From Frateuria_A sp051900535 (lineage in GTDB: Bacteria > Pseudomonadota > Gammaproteobacteria > Xanthomonadales > Rhodanobacteraceae): a stretch of 64,000 nt of DNA. Below the pieces are notes generated by a model. It saw only the letters and a list, made by a program, of their open reading frames with translations. It did not search any database and was not told where the DNA came from. Below, one piece after another: positions 56,401 through 64,000 of the stretch. Both the position numbers and the translations under genes were made by a program. Numbering within the stretch: the first letter of the stretch is position 1; every line of letters begins with the position of its first letter. The DNA is taken from NCBI RefSeq assembly GCF_051900535.1, contig NZ_JBHZGI010000007.1, positions 127,610 to 191,609 of the forward strand, read 5' to 3'.

Positions 56401-57645
56401 ATGACGCAGCTGAGCCCCCTCGCCGGCGACACTCTCGCGCAGCGCTACCGGCGGGTCCGCCAACAGACCCTGCAGCTCTGCGCGGGTCTCACGGCCGAAG
56501 ACATGATGGTGCAGTCGATGCCCGACGCCAGCCCGGCGAAGTGGCATCTGGCGCATACCACGTGGTTTTTCGAGCAGTTCGTGCTCGGGCGCGATCCGCA
56601 TTACCGCCCGCGCGACCCGTCCTGGCATTACCTGTTCAATTCCTACTACCAGAGCGTCGGCCCGATGCACGCGCGGCCGCAACGGGGCCTGCTGTCGCGG
56701 CCCTCGCTGGAAGAGGTGCTGGCGTATCGCCGCCATGTCGACGAGGCCCTGGGCGCGATGTTGCTGCGCGGGGACGAGGTTGCGCCGACCGCGATCATCG
56801 AGCTCGGTCTGCAGCATGAGCAGCAGCACCAGGAATTGCTGCTCACCGACATCCTCCATGCTTTCTGGAACAATCCGCTGTTGCCGTCGTACCTGCAGGC
56901 AGCGCCGTCCGTGTCCATGGCGCCGGCTTCCCTGCAGTTCCTGCCGGGTGAGGAGGGCGTGGCCGCGATCGGCCATGCGGGCGACGGCTTTTCCTTCGAC
57001 AACGAAACCCCGCGGCACCGCACGCTGCTGGCGCCCCATGCGCTGGCCAATCGCCTGGTCACCAACGAGGAGTACGCCGCGTTCGTGCACGACGGCGGTT
57101 ACCGCGAGCCGTCGTTGTGGCTGTCCGATGGTTGGGCCACCGTGCAGAGCGAAGCATGGCAGCGACCGATCTACTGGAGGCAGGACCTGGCCAGCGCGTT
57201 CTCGCTGGCCGGCGTGCAGGCGCTGGATCCCGGTGCGCCGGTCTGCCACCTGAGCTACTACGAAGCCGATGCCTTCGCCCGCTGGGCCGGTGCGCGACTG
57301 CCCACGGAAGCCGAATGGGAGGTTGCGGCCGCAACGCTGCCGGTCCAGGGCAACCTGCTCGACGGCGTGCCGCGGCTACCGCAGCCCGCCGGCGGCACGG
57401 GCCTGACGCAGATGTACGGCGACGCCTGGGAGTGGACTGCATCGCCCTACGTGGCCTATCCCGGCTTCCGTCCCCTGCCGGGCGCGCTCGGCGAATACAA
57501 CGGCAAGTTCATGTGTGGCCAGTGGGTGCTGCGTGGCGGTTCGTGCGCCACTCCAGCCGGCCATGTGCGCGCGAGCTACCGCAACTTCTTCCCCCCGCAG
57601 GCGCGCTGGCAGTTCGCCGGCCTGCGCCTGGCCAAGGACCGATAA
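56401..57645 (+). CDS. egtB: Ergothioneine biosynthesis sulfoxide synthase EgtB
   Basis: Non-haem iron enzyme that couples a thiol to trimethylhistidine. 414 aa. The DinB-like N-terminal domain has the iron ligands H52 in WHLAHTTWFFEQF and the pair H139 and H143 in GLQHEQQHQELLLTD. The C-terminal FGE-sulfatase domain has YGDAWEWTASPYVAYPGF and QWVLRGGSCATPAGHVRASYRNFFPPQARWQFAGLRLA. AAGGAACAGGCC precedes the ATG. egtD follows 23 bases later. No egtA, egtC or egtE is seen, so it may use cysteine or gamma-glutamylcysteine, and the last steps must be done elsewhere. Confidence 0.9.
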   Translation: MTQLSPLAGDTLAQRYRRVRQQTLQLCAGLTAEDMMVQSMPDASPAKWHLAHTTWFFEQFVLGRDPHYRPRDPSWHYLFNSYYQSVGPMHARPQRGLLSRPSLEEVLAYRRHVDEALGAMLLRGDEVAPTAIIELGLQHEQQHQELLLTDILHAFWNNPLLPSYLQAAPSVSMAPASLQFLPGEEGVAAIGHAGDGFSFDNETPRHRTLLAPHALANRLVTNEEYAAFVHDGGYREPSLWLSDGWATVQSEAWQRPIYWRQDLASAFSLAGVQALDPGAPVCHLSYYEADAFARWAGARLPTEAEWEVAAATLPVQGNLLDGVPRLPQPAGGTGLTQMYGDAWEWTASPYVAYPGFRPLPGALGEYNGKFMCGQWVLRGGSCATPAGHVRASYRNFFPPQARWQFAGLRLAKDR

Positions 57646-57668
57646 GAACTCTAAGGAGCATTGCCCCG

Positions 57669-58655
57669 ATGAACATCCGTGCCCTGGACCTGCCCGCCGA
57701 CGGACGCACCCCGCCCGCCGGCGGGCTGCTGGAGACCGTCCGCCGCGGGCTGCGCGCGCAGCCCAAGCGCCTGCCCTCGTGGCTTTTCTACGACGCGCAG
57801 GGCTCGGCGCTGTTCGAGCGCATCTGCGAGCAGCCGGAGTACTATTTGACCCGCTGCGAGACCGCCCTGATGCGCGAGCACGCCGCCAGCATCGCCGACA
57901 CGCTGGGCATGGATGTGCGCTTGGTCGAGTACGGCAGTGGCAGCGCGACCAAGACGCGCCTGCTGCTCGAGCACATGGCCTCGCCGGTGAGCTACGTTCC
58001 GGTGGAAATCTCACCCGAACCGTTGCTGCAGAGCGTACGGCGCCTGGGCGAGCACTTTCCGCAACTTCCGGTCCAACCGCTCTGCGGCGACTTTACGCGT
58101 CCGCTGCGTCTGCCGATCCCCCCGCGCGCGCCGCGACGCACGGTCGTCTATTTCCCCGGCTCGACCATCGGCAATTTCGACGCGCGCGAGGCGATCGCCC
58201 TGTTGCGCAAGATGCGTACGGAGATGGGCGAGAATGGCGGCATTCTGATCGGCGCGGATCTGAAGAAAGACACGTCCCTGATCGAGGCGGCCTACAACGA
58301 TGCCGCCGGCGTCACGGCGGAATTCACCCTCAACATGCTCGCGCGCCTGAATCGCGAGCTGGGCAGCGATTTCGATCTGGCCGCGTTTCGCCACCGCGCA
58401 CACTACAACGCGTTGGCCGGCCGCATCGAAACCAGCCTGGTCAGCCAGTGCGAGCAGAAAGTGCGGGTGGGCCGCAGCCAGGTCGCCTTCGGCAAGGACG
58501 AGGCGATCCGGGTGGAAGTCAGCTGCAAATACTCGCTGGAGGACTTCGCCACGCTTGCGGGCAAGGCCGGGCTGGAGGTACTGCGCGTGTGGCTGGACCC
58601 CGAGCGCATGTTCAGCGTGCAGTATCTGGTGCGCGCCGGCTCGGTCGCCCGCTAG
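57669..58655 (+). CDS. egtD: Histidine N-alpha-methyltransferase EgtD
   Basis: SAM-dependent enzyme that makes hercynine (trimethylhistidine), the EgtB substrate. 328 aa. LPSWLFYDAQGSALFERICEQPEYYLTRCETALMREHA is the family N-terminal signature. The SAM loop is LVEYGSGSATKTRLLL; the later DLKKDTSLIEAAYNDAAGVTAEFTLNML block and the histidine-site YNAL and CKYSLEDF follow. AAGGAG lies 10 bases before the ATG. With egtB it forms an ergothioneine operon. Confidence 0.94.
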   Translation: MNIRALDLPADGRTPPAGGLLETVRRGLRAQPKRLPSWLFYDAQGSALFERICEQPEYYLTRCETALMREHAASIADTLGMDVRLVEYGSGSATKTRLLLEHMASPVSYVPVEISPEPLLQSVRRLGEHFPQLPVQPLCGDFTRPLRLPIPPRAPRRTVVYFPGSTIGNFDAREAIALLRKMRTEMGENGGILIGADLKKDTSLIEAAYNDAAGVTAEFTLNMLARLNRELGSDFDLAAFRHRAHYNALAGRIETSLVSQCEQKVRVGRSQVAFGKDEAIRVEVSCKYSLEDFATLAGKAGLEVLRVWLDPERMFSVQYLVRAGSVAR

Positions 58656-58773
58656 GCGAACCTGGGCAGGGTGGGCTTCACGCACCGCGTCTTGCCTGGT
58701 GCTCCGGGCCGCTGCCGCGTTGCCACCGGCATCAACGCGTAGAATCGCGCTCCCACCTGTCAGCCCGAATCCG

Positions 58774-59829
58774 ATGGCAGCAACCGTCGCCACCGCGCCC
58801 GCGCCCCAACTGGACGCTCTGTTCCTACCCATCGCCAGCGGCGAGCTGCGTCTGCCTGATGATGGCCGGGTGCTTTTCCTGCGTGCCCGCGAGGGTGCGT
58901 CGTTGCGTGCATTCGCCGGTCCTGGCTGGCTTTGCGCGCAGAGTTTCAGGCCCTTTGCCGACGAGCTTTGCCGGGCGGGCATGACCGTCGGCGAGCCGGC
59001 GCAGGACGACCGGTTTGCGCTGGTCCTCGTGCTGCCGCCGCGTCAGCGCGATGAGGCTCGCGCCCTGCTCGCCCGCGCCGCGCGACACCTGCAGTCCGGC
59101 GGCGTCGTGCTGGTGGCGGTGCCCAATGCCGAAGGCGCGAAATCGGCCGAAGCCGATGCCGTGCAGCTGTTTGGCGCGGTGCACAGCCTGTCCAAGCACA
59201 AGTGCCGCGTGTTCTGGGCCGGCGCCGGCGACGCGATGGACACCGCACGGCTGGCCGAGTGGGAGGCGTTCGACGCGCCACGCCGGATCGCCGGTGGTTA
59301 TCTCAGCCGTTCCGGGCTGTTTGCCTGGGATCGCATCGATACCGCCTCGGCGCTGCTTGCGGCGCAGCTGCCGCACGACCTGGTCGGCCGTGTCGCCGAC
59401 CTTGGCGCGGGCTACGGTTATCTCGCGGCGCAGGTGATCGCGCGCTGCCCTGGCGTCACCGCCGTGGATCTGTACGAAGCCGAAGCACGCGCGCTGGAGC
59501 CGGCCCGCGTCAACCTCGCCGAGGCGATCGCTGCGAGCGGGCGGAAAATGGACGCGGACGTGCGCTGGCACGATGTCACCACCGGCCTGCCGCACCGCTA
59601 CGATGCGATCGTGACCAATCCGCCGTTCCACCAGGGTCGCGCGGACTTGCCGGGGCTCGGCCGCGCCTTCATCGACGTGGCTGCCGATGCGCTGCTTCCG
59701 CACGGTCGCCTGTGGATGGTCGCCAACCGGCACCTGCCGTACGAGGCCACGCTGGCTGCGCGCTTCGCCCACGTGCGAACGGTGGCCATGCAGGAGGGCT
59801 TCAAGGTGATCGAGGCGGTACGTGCATGA
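58774..59829 (+). CDS. RsmC-like class I methyltransferase
   Basis: A 351-residue protein in two halves. The first (about 1-175) resembles a degenerate methyltransferase fold. The second has ADLGAGYGYLAAQVIARCPGVTAVDLYEAEARAL, the SAM site, and the catalytic NPPF in YDAIVTNPPFHQGRADLPGLGRAFIDVAADALLPHGRLWMVANRHLPYE. That duplicated architecture is typical of RsmC and RlmG, which N2-methylate guanines in rRNA (RsmC: G1207 of 16S). I favour RsmC but cannot exclude RlmG. Its stop overlaps the rsuA start by four bases, so the two rRNA modification enzymes are coupled. Confidence 0.86.
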   Translation: MAATVATAPAPQLDALFLPIASGELRLPDDGRVLFLRAREGASLRAFAGPGWLCAQSFRPFADELCRAGMTVGEPAQDDRFALVLVLPPRQRDEARALLARAARHLQSGGVVLVAVPNAEGAKSAEADAVQLFGAVHSLSKHKCRVFWAGAGDAMDTARLAEWEAFDAPRRIAGGYLSRSGLFAWDRIDTASALLAAQLPHDLVGRVADLGAGYGYLAAQVIARCPGVTAVDLYEAEARALEPARVNLAEAIAASGRKMDADVRWHDVTTGLPHRYDAIVTNPPFHQGRADLPGLGRAFIDVAADALLPHGRLWMVANRHLPYEATLAARFAHVRTVAMQEGFKVIEAVRA

Positions 59830-60539
59830 AGCTGGTACGCCTCATTGCCAACCTCGGCTACGGCAGCCGCAAGGAAGTGATGCAGCTGTTCCGCGAAGGG
59901 CGGGTGACCGATCCGGCGGGCGAGGTCCTCTACACAGACGACCGGGCCGAACACGCGGACGTCCGCATCGACGGCGAGCCGCTGGATCCACCGGCGGGTC
60001 TGGTGCTGCTGATGCACAAGCCGACCGGTTACACCTGCTCGCGCAAGGATGCGGGACGGCTGGTCTATGACCTTCTGCCGCCGCGCTGGCGGCGCCGCGA
60101 TCCGGCGCTGTCGACCGTCGGGCGGCTCGACCGCGACACGTCCGGGCTGTTGCTGCTCACCGACGATGGCGCGCTGCTGCACCGGATCATTTCGCCCAAG
60201 GCGAACGTCGCCAAGGTCTACGAGGCCTCGCTTGCCCGCGACCTGCGCGGCGACGAGGGCGGGGTGTTCGCCAGCGGCACGCTGATGCTGGAATCGGAAA
60301 CTACGCCGCTCGCCCCGGCACGGTTGCAGCCGCTCGGGCCGCGTCGGGCCAGGCTGACGGTCACCGAGGGGCGCTATCACCAGGTGCGGCGCATGTTCGC
60401 CGCCGTGGGTAACCACGTGGACGCGCTCGAACGTGTGGCGATCGGTCGGCTGACGCTCGACGGCCTGGCGCCGGGCACGTGGCGCGCGCTGGCGGCGGAC
60501 GAGATCGCCAAAGCCTTCGAGCCGCCATCGCTTGCGTAG
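59826..60539 (+). CDS. rsuA: 16S rRNA pseudouridine(516) synthase RsuA
   Basis: Forms pseudouridine in 16S rRNA. 237 aa. An S4-like N-terminal domain (about residues 1-50, KLVRLIANLGYGSRKEVMQLFREGRV) precedes the catalytic domain. The active Asp is D102 in STVGRLDRDTSGLLLLTDDG. LLMHKPTGYTCSRKDAGRLVYDLLP and VTEGRYHQVRRMFAAVGNHVDALERVAIG complete the RsuA/RluB pattern. RsuA is preferred over RluE/RluF by the S4 domain and neighbours, but the exact uridine is inference. Confidence 0.85.
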   Translation: MKLVRLIANLGYGSRKEVMQLFREGRVTDPAGEVLYTDDRAEHADVRIDGEPLDPPAGLVLLMHKPTGYTCSRKDAGRLVYDLLPPRWRRRDPALSTVGRLDRDTSGLLLLTDDGALLHRIISPKANVAKVYEASLARDLRGDEGGVFASGTLMLESETTPLAPARLQPLGPRRARLTVTEGRYHQVRRMFAAVGNHVDALERVAIGRLTLDGLAPGTWRALAADEIAKAFEPPSLA

Positions 60540-60584
60540 GAGCGGCTGGGCCCGCATGCGTTGCCGACCCGACGGCAGGAGCTT

Positions 60585-60923
60585 TTACAGGAGCTTCACC
60601 GGCGTAGGGACGGACGGGCCATACCATTTGCGCCGCTCGTCCCGGCAGCCGGGGCTGCCCATGGTGTATTTGCGGCAGATCGCGGGGCGTTGCTCGTAGA
60701 TCGTGCAGCGCGAGGTGTTCGGATCGACCGCCGCGCACCAACCGTCCTCACCCTTGGCGAGGGTCGCCAGTCCAAGGTCGTCGTGCGTGACCAGCCAGTC
60801 GGGCACATCGTCCTCGGGCATCAAGACCACGGTCAATCGGCAGCACACCGCATCGCAGGCCGTGCATTGCACGGAGGGGTCCACGCTCGTGGCGTAGCGA
60901 TCGTCTTCGAAGTCGTCGTTCAC
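60585..60923 (-). CDS. YkgJ-type cysteine cluster protein
   Basis: A 112-residue protein of the YkgJ (CxxCxxxCC) family. Eight or so cysteines in the family pattern: QCTACDAVCCRLTVVLMPED, then DGWCAAVDPNTSRCTIYEQRPAICRKYTMGSPGC. Members may hold a zinc or iron-sulfur site; the function is unknown. GTG-free ATG start at MNDDFED. It is convergent with rsuA and divergent from selO with a 104-base gap. Confidence 0.85.
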   Translation of the reverse strand: MNDDFEDDRYATSVDPSVQCTACDAVCCRLTVVLMPEDDVPDWLVTHDDLGLATLAKGEDGWCAAVDPNTSRCTIYEQRPAICRKYTMGSPGCRDERRKWYGPSVPTPVKLL

Positions 60924-61027
60924 ACGTCAGTATGGGGCTTCGGGCGATTCCGCGCGCTAAACATTCGTGTTTGCGGGTGTGTCGCGGGCGAACGTTACCT
61001 GCTGGACCGGCGTGCGATCATCCCGTG

Positions 61028-62584
61028 ATGCGCCTGGACTTCGACAATGCCTTCTTGCGCGATCTCGCGGGCGATCCCGAGCACGGAACGCGCCTGCGCC
61101 AGGTGGAAGGCGCCGCTTGGTCGCATGTCCACCCAACGCCCGTGCGGGCACCGCGCGTGGTGGCCTGGTCGGCTGAAATGGCGGCGACGCTCGGTCTCTC
61201 CGCGCGGGACATCGAAAGCCCGGACTTCGCCCGCGTGTTCGGTGGCAATGCGCTGCTGGAAGGCATGGAGCCGTGGGCCAGCAACTACGGCGGCCACCAG
61301 TTCGGCGTATGGGCCGGGCAACTGGGTGACGGCCGGGCGATTTCGCTGGGCGAGGCGCTGGACGCGCACGGACAGCGCTGGGAGCTGCAACTGAAGGGTG
61401 CCGGCCCCACGCCGTACTCGCGTGGCGCGGATGGCCGCGCGGTGTTGCGCTCGTCGATCCGCGAGTTCCTTTGCAGCGAGGCGATGCATCACCTGGGTAT
61501 TCCCACCACGCGCGCGTTGTGCCTGGTCGAGACCGGCGAAACAGTGGTGCGCGACATGTTTTACGACGGCAATCCGCGTGAGGAGCCGGGTGCGATCGTT
61601 TGCCGCGTCGCGCCCTCGTTCATCCGCTTCGGCAACTTCGAACTGCCTTACTCGCGCAATGATGTGGCGCTGCTGCGCCAACTGGTCGACTTCACCATCC
61701 GGCGTGATTTCCCTCGCCTGCAAGGGCGGGGCGAGGCGCTCTATGCGGATTGGTTCGGCGAGGTCTGCGAACGCACCGCGCGACTGATGGCGCAGTGGAT
61801 GCGCGTTGGCTTCGTGCATGGGGTGATGAATACCGACAACATGTCGATCCTCGGCCTGACGATCGACTACGGCCCCTACGGCTGGATCGACGACTATGAC
61901 CCGGAGTGGACGCCCAACACCACCGACGCGGGGCGCCGGCGCTACCGCTTTGGCCAGCAGCCGAACGTGGCGTGGTGGAACCTCAGCCGGCTGGCCAGCG
62001 CGTTGTCGCCCCTGTTCGCCAATGTCGCGCCGTTGCAGGCGGGGCTCGATCGCTACGTCCGCACGTGGGAGGCATCCGACCGCGCCAACGCGGCGGCGAA
62101 GCTGGGCATTGCCACGGCCGGCGACGAAGACCTGGAACTGCGCGACGGCCTGCATGCCTGGATGCGCGAGGCCGAGGCCGACATGACTCTCACCTGGCGC
62201 GCGCTGATCGAGCTGGATCCTGCCGCGCCCTCGCCGGACGTGCTGGCGGGCGTGTGCTACGACGAAGGCCGACGCCAGGCTGCCGAGCCGATGCTGCGGG
62301 ACTGGCTGGGGCGTTACGCCGCGCGCTTGCGCGAGGACCCGCTGCCGGCCGTGCAGCGTCGCAGCCGCATGCAGCTGGCCAATCCCAGATATGTGTTGCG
62401 CAACTATCTCGCCCAGGAGGCGATCGATCGCGCGGAGCAGGACGACTATGCGCAGATCCATGAGCTGTTGGACGTGATGCGCCGCCCTTACGAGGAGCAG
62501 CCCGAACGCGAGCGCTTCGCGCGCATGCGTCCCGAATGGGCGAAGCAGCGCGCCGGTTGCTCGATGCTGTCCTGCAGCTCCTAG
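61028..62584 (+). CDS. selO: Selenoprotein O-like protein AMPylase SelO/YdiU
   Basis: Pseudokinase-fold enzyme that transfers AMP to proteins on Ser, Thr or Tyr, linked to redox stress. 518 aa. Landmarks are NYGGHQFGVWAGQLGDGRAISLGEALD, ELQLKGAGPTPYSRGADGRAVLRSSIREFLCSEAMHHLGIPTTRAL, and MNTDNMSILGLTIDYGPYGWIDDYDP. It ends CSMLSCSS: the cysteine before SS stands where metazoan SelO has selenocysteine, and a second cysteine four residues earlier could form a redox pair. The start MRLDFDN is set by family length. trxC is convergent, with about 60 bases between them. Confidence 0.95.
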   Translation: MRLDFDNAFLRDLAGDPEHGTRLRQVEGAAWSHVHPTPVRAPRVVAWSAEMAATLGLSARDIESPDFARVFGGNALLEGMEPWASNYGGHQFGVWAGQLGDGRAISLGEALDAHGQRWELQLKGAGPTPYSRGADGRAVLRSSIREFLCSEAMHHLGIPTTRALCLVETGETVVRDMFYDGNPREEPGAIVCRVAPSFIRFGNFELPYSRNDVALLRQLVDFTIRRDFPRLQGRGEALYADWFGEVCERTARLMAQWMRVGFVHGVMNTDNMSILGLTIDYGPYGWIDDYDPEWTPNTTDAGRRRYRFGQQPNVAWWNLSRLASALSPLFANVAPLQAGLDRYVRTWEASDRANAAAKLGIATAGDEDLELRDGLHAWMREAEADMTLTWRALIELDPAAPSPDVLAGVCYDEGRRQAAEPMLRDWLGRYAARLREDPLPAVQRRSRMQLANPRYVLRNYLAQEAIDRAEQDDYAQIHELLDVMRRPYEEQPERERFARMRPEWAKQRAGCSMLSCSS

Positions 62585-62645
62585 ATCGTCCGCAGGAGCG
62601 TGGTAGCCGTCGACCGAGAATGGCGCTCAATTGACCCGTGCAGGC

Positions 62646-63083
62646 TCATTGCAGCGCGTGGTCGACGAACTGCCGCAATTGCGCGGCGCTGAGCGCCCCC
62701 GCCTGCCGGGCGATCTCGCGGCCGCCGCTCAGCAGGGCGAGCGTGGGAATGCTGCGGATGCCAAATCGCTGCGACAATTGCGGTTGCGCGTCGGTATCCA
62801 CCTTGGCCAGGCGCAGGCGCGGTTCGAACTGGCGCGCCGCCTCGGTGAACACCGGCGCGAAGCCGCGACAGGGACCGCACCAGGGTGCCCAGAAGTCGAT
62901 CAGCACCGGCAGGTCGCCACGTCCGGCCACGGCGTCGAAGTTGGCCATCGTCAGCTCGATCGGCCGGCTCTCGAACAGTGGCTTCTTGCAGCGGCCGCAC
63001 ACCGGCTGTTCGGCCAGGCGACCGGCAGGAACGCGGTTGAGTGCGCCACAGTGAGGGCAGGGAACGTTCAACGGTGCGGGCAT
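62646..63083 (-). CDS. trxC: Thioredoxin 2 (TrxC)
   Basis: Oxidative-stress thioredoxin with zinc. 145 aa. The N-terminal zinc ribbon is PCPHCGALNRVPAGRLAEQPVCGRCKKPLF, four cysteines. The thioredoxin fold has active site FWAPWCGPCRGFAP and cis-proline in IRSIPTLALL. GGAAG lies about 9 bases before the ATG. It is convergent with selO. Its usual regulation is OxyR-dependent in E. coli; no OxyR site is evident to me. Confidence 0.94.
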   Translation of the reverse strand: MPAPLNVPCPHCGALNRVPAGRLAEQPVCGRCKKPLFESRPIELTMANFDAVAGRGDLPVLIDFWAPWCGPCRGFAPVFTEAARQFEPRLRLAKVDTDAQPQLSQRFGIRSIPTLALLSGGREIARQAGALSAAQLRQFVDHALQ

Positions 63084-63256
63084 GGCATGCTTCCGGGTGG
63101 CCTTGCACGGATATGGCGGCCGTCGTGGACGGTGCAAGCGATCCGGACGGTGGACGCGCGAGGAATCAGTCGCACCGGATGTGGCCAAACGCGGATTTGA
63201 CCGTCGCAAACTGTTGACACACCCGGGCCCGCTCGCGAAAATAGGCGTTCTTTGTT

Positions 63257-63342
63257 GGAGGGATACCCAAGCGGCCAACGGGGGCAGACTGTAAATCTGC
63301 TGGCTTACGCCTTCGGTGGTTCGAATCCACCTCCCTCCACCA
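63257..63342 (+). tRNA. tRNA-Tyr (anticodon GTA)
   Basis: GGAGGGA pairs with TCCCTCC, then A and encoded CCA. Anticodon stem GCAGA/TCTGC holds CTGTAAA with GTA. A long variable arm of about 13 nt (TGGCTTACGCCTTC) is as expected for tRNA-Tyr. First of three tRNA genes that precede tuf. Confidence 0.97.
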
Positions 63343-63391
63343 TCAGACGAGTTCCGCGCAGGACCTGGTGTCAAGCCGGGAGTTGTACCAG

Positions 63392-63465
<74 letters not shown>

Positions 63466-63489
63466 TTGATCTCGTCTCCAAACGTTTTC

Positions 63490-63565
<76 letters not shown>

Positions 63566-63575
63566 TCTCACGCGG

Positions 63576-63618
63576 CTGCCGCCGGTCGCTCCGGGCCTAC
63601 GGCAGGTTTTCTTTTTTT
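63576..63618 (+). promoter_or_regulatory. Hairpin and T run between tRNA-Thr and tuf
   Basis: CTGCCG (63576-63581) can pair with CGGCAG (63600-63605), followed by GTTTTCTTTTTTT. It looks like a weak terminator or attenuator lying before the tuf ribosome-binding region, but the stem is short and the loop long (18 bases). Confidence 0.4.
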
Positions 63619-63645
63619 CATTGACTCCATCGGGGTTTAGCGCGC

Positions 63646-64000
<355 letters not shown>

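Overview
This window is a high-GC chromosomal segment of a motile gammaproteobacterium. It most resembles the Xanthomonadales/Lysobacterales, and probably Rhodanobacteraceae (Dyella, Rhodanobacter or Luteibacter type). The reasons are a polar-flagellum order flhG-fliA-cheYZA-motCD-cheW, a bacterial OGT homologue next to prfA-hemA, a GTAG-headed palindromic repeat of the Stenotrophomonas/Xanthomonas kind, split pntAA/pntAB/pntB subunits, and the block lolB-ispE-tRNA-Gln-prs-rplY-pth-ychF. Family placement is inference from gene content; no 16S sequence is present.

Region 1 (1-20.6 kb) is a motility and chemotaxis island. It opens inside flhG, followed by fliA and a first chemotaxis set (cheY, cheZ, cheA, motC, motD, cheW) with tight or overlapping junctions. 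A minus-strand block follows: a membrane-anchored DsrE-like protein, two diheme cytochromes c, a small FlhB-C-like protein and FliK. A second chemosensory operon then runs STAS-cheY-cheA, a palindromic repeat, then cheW-mcp-cheR-cheD-cheB-mcp-like-STAS. A consensus FliA (sigma-28) promoter precedes the first STAS gene, a near-consensus one precedes cheW, and a third candidate lies inside the end of cheD ahead of cheB. This ties the second operon to the flagellar sigma factor encoded at the start of the window.

Region 2 (20.6-34.5 kb) is housekeeping and accessory. It holds an ECF sigma factor with a membrane partner, transcribed divergently from a DUF6249 membrane protein; each side carries a TGCAACC-N14-CGT promoter-like element. 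After it come an M13 peptidase, a Nudix hydrolase, a YCII protein, a 5'-3' exonuclease, a nitroreductase and cytidine deaminase. The NAD(P) transhydrogenase genes are interrupted by a minus-strand sigma factor/DUF3619/DUF3106 operon. SufT closes the region.

Region 3 (34.5-49 kb) has a secreted M4 metalloprotease with two PPC domains, a short asparaginase-domain protein, an AidB-like acyl-CoA dehydrogenase, DUF2069, WrbA, YihY, a TlpA-like thioredoxin and acylphosphatase. The TPR-OGT glycosyltransferase, prfA and hemA follow on the minus strand.

Region 4 (47.5-64 kb) is the conserved TPR-lolB-ispE-tRNA-Gln-prs-rplY-pth-ychF block, in which ispE is fused in frame behind a GNAT acetyltransferase. 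Next come two small exported proteins, an egtB-egtD ergothioneine pair, an RsmC-like methyltransferase with rsuA, a YkgJ-type protein, the SelO AMPylase and thioredoxin 2. The window ends in the tRNA-Tyr/Gly/Thr cluster leading into tuf, which runs off the end.
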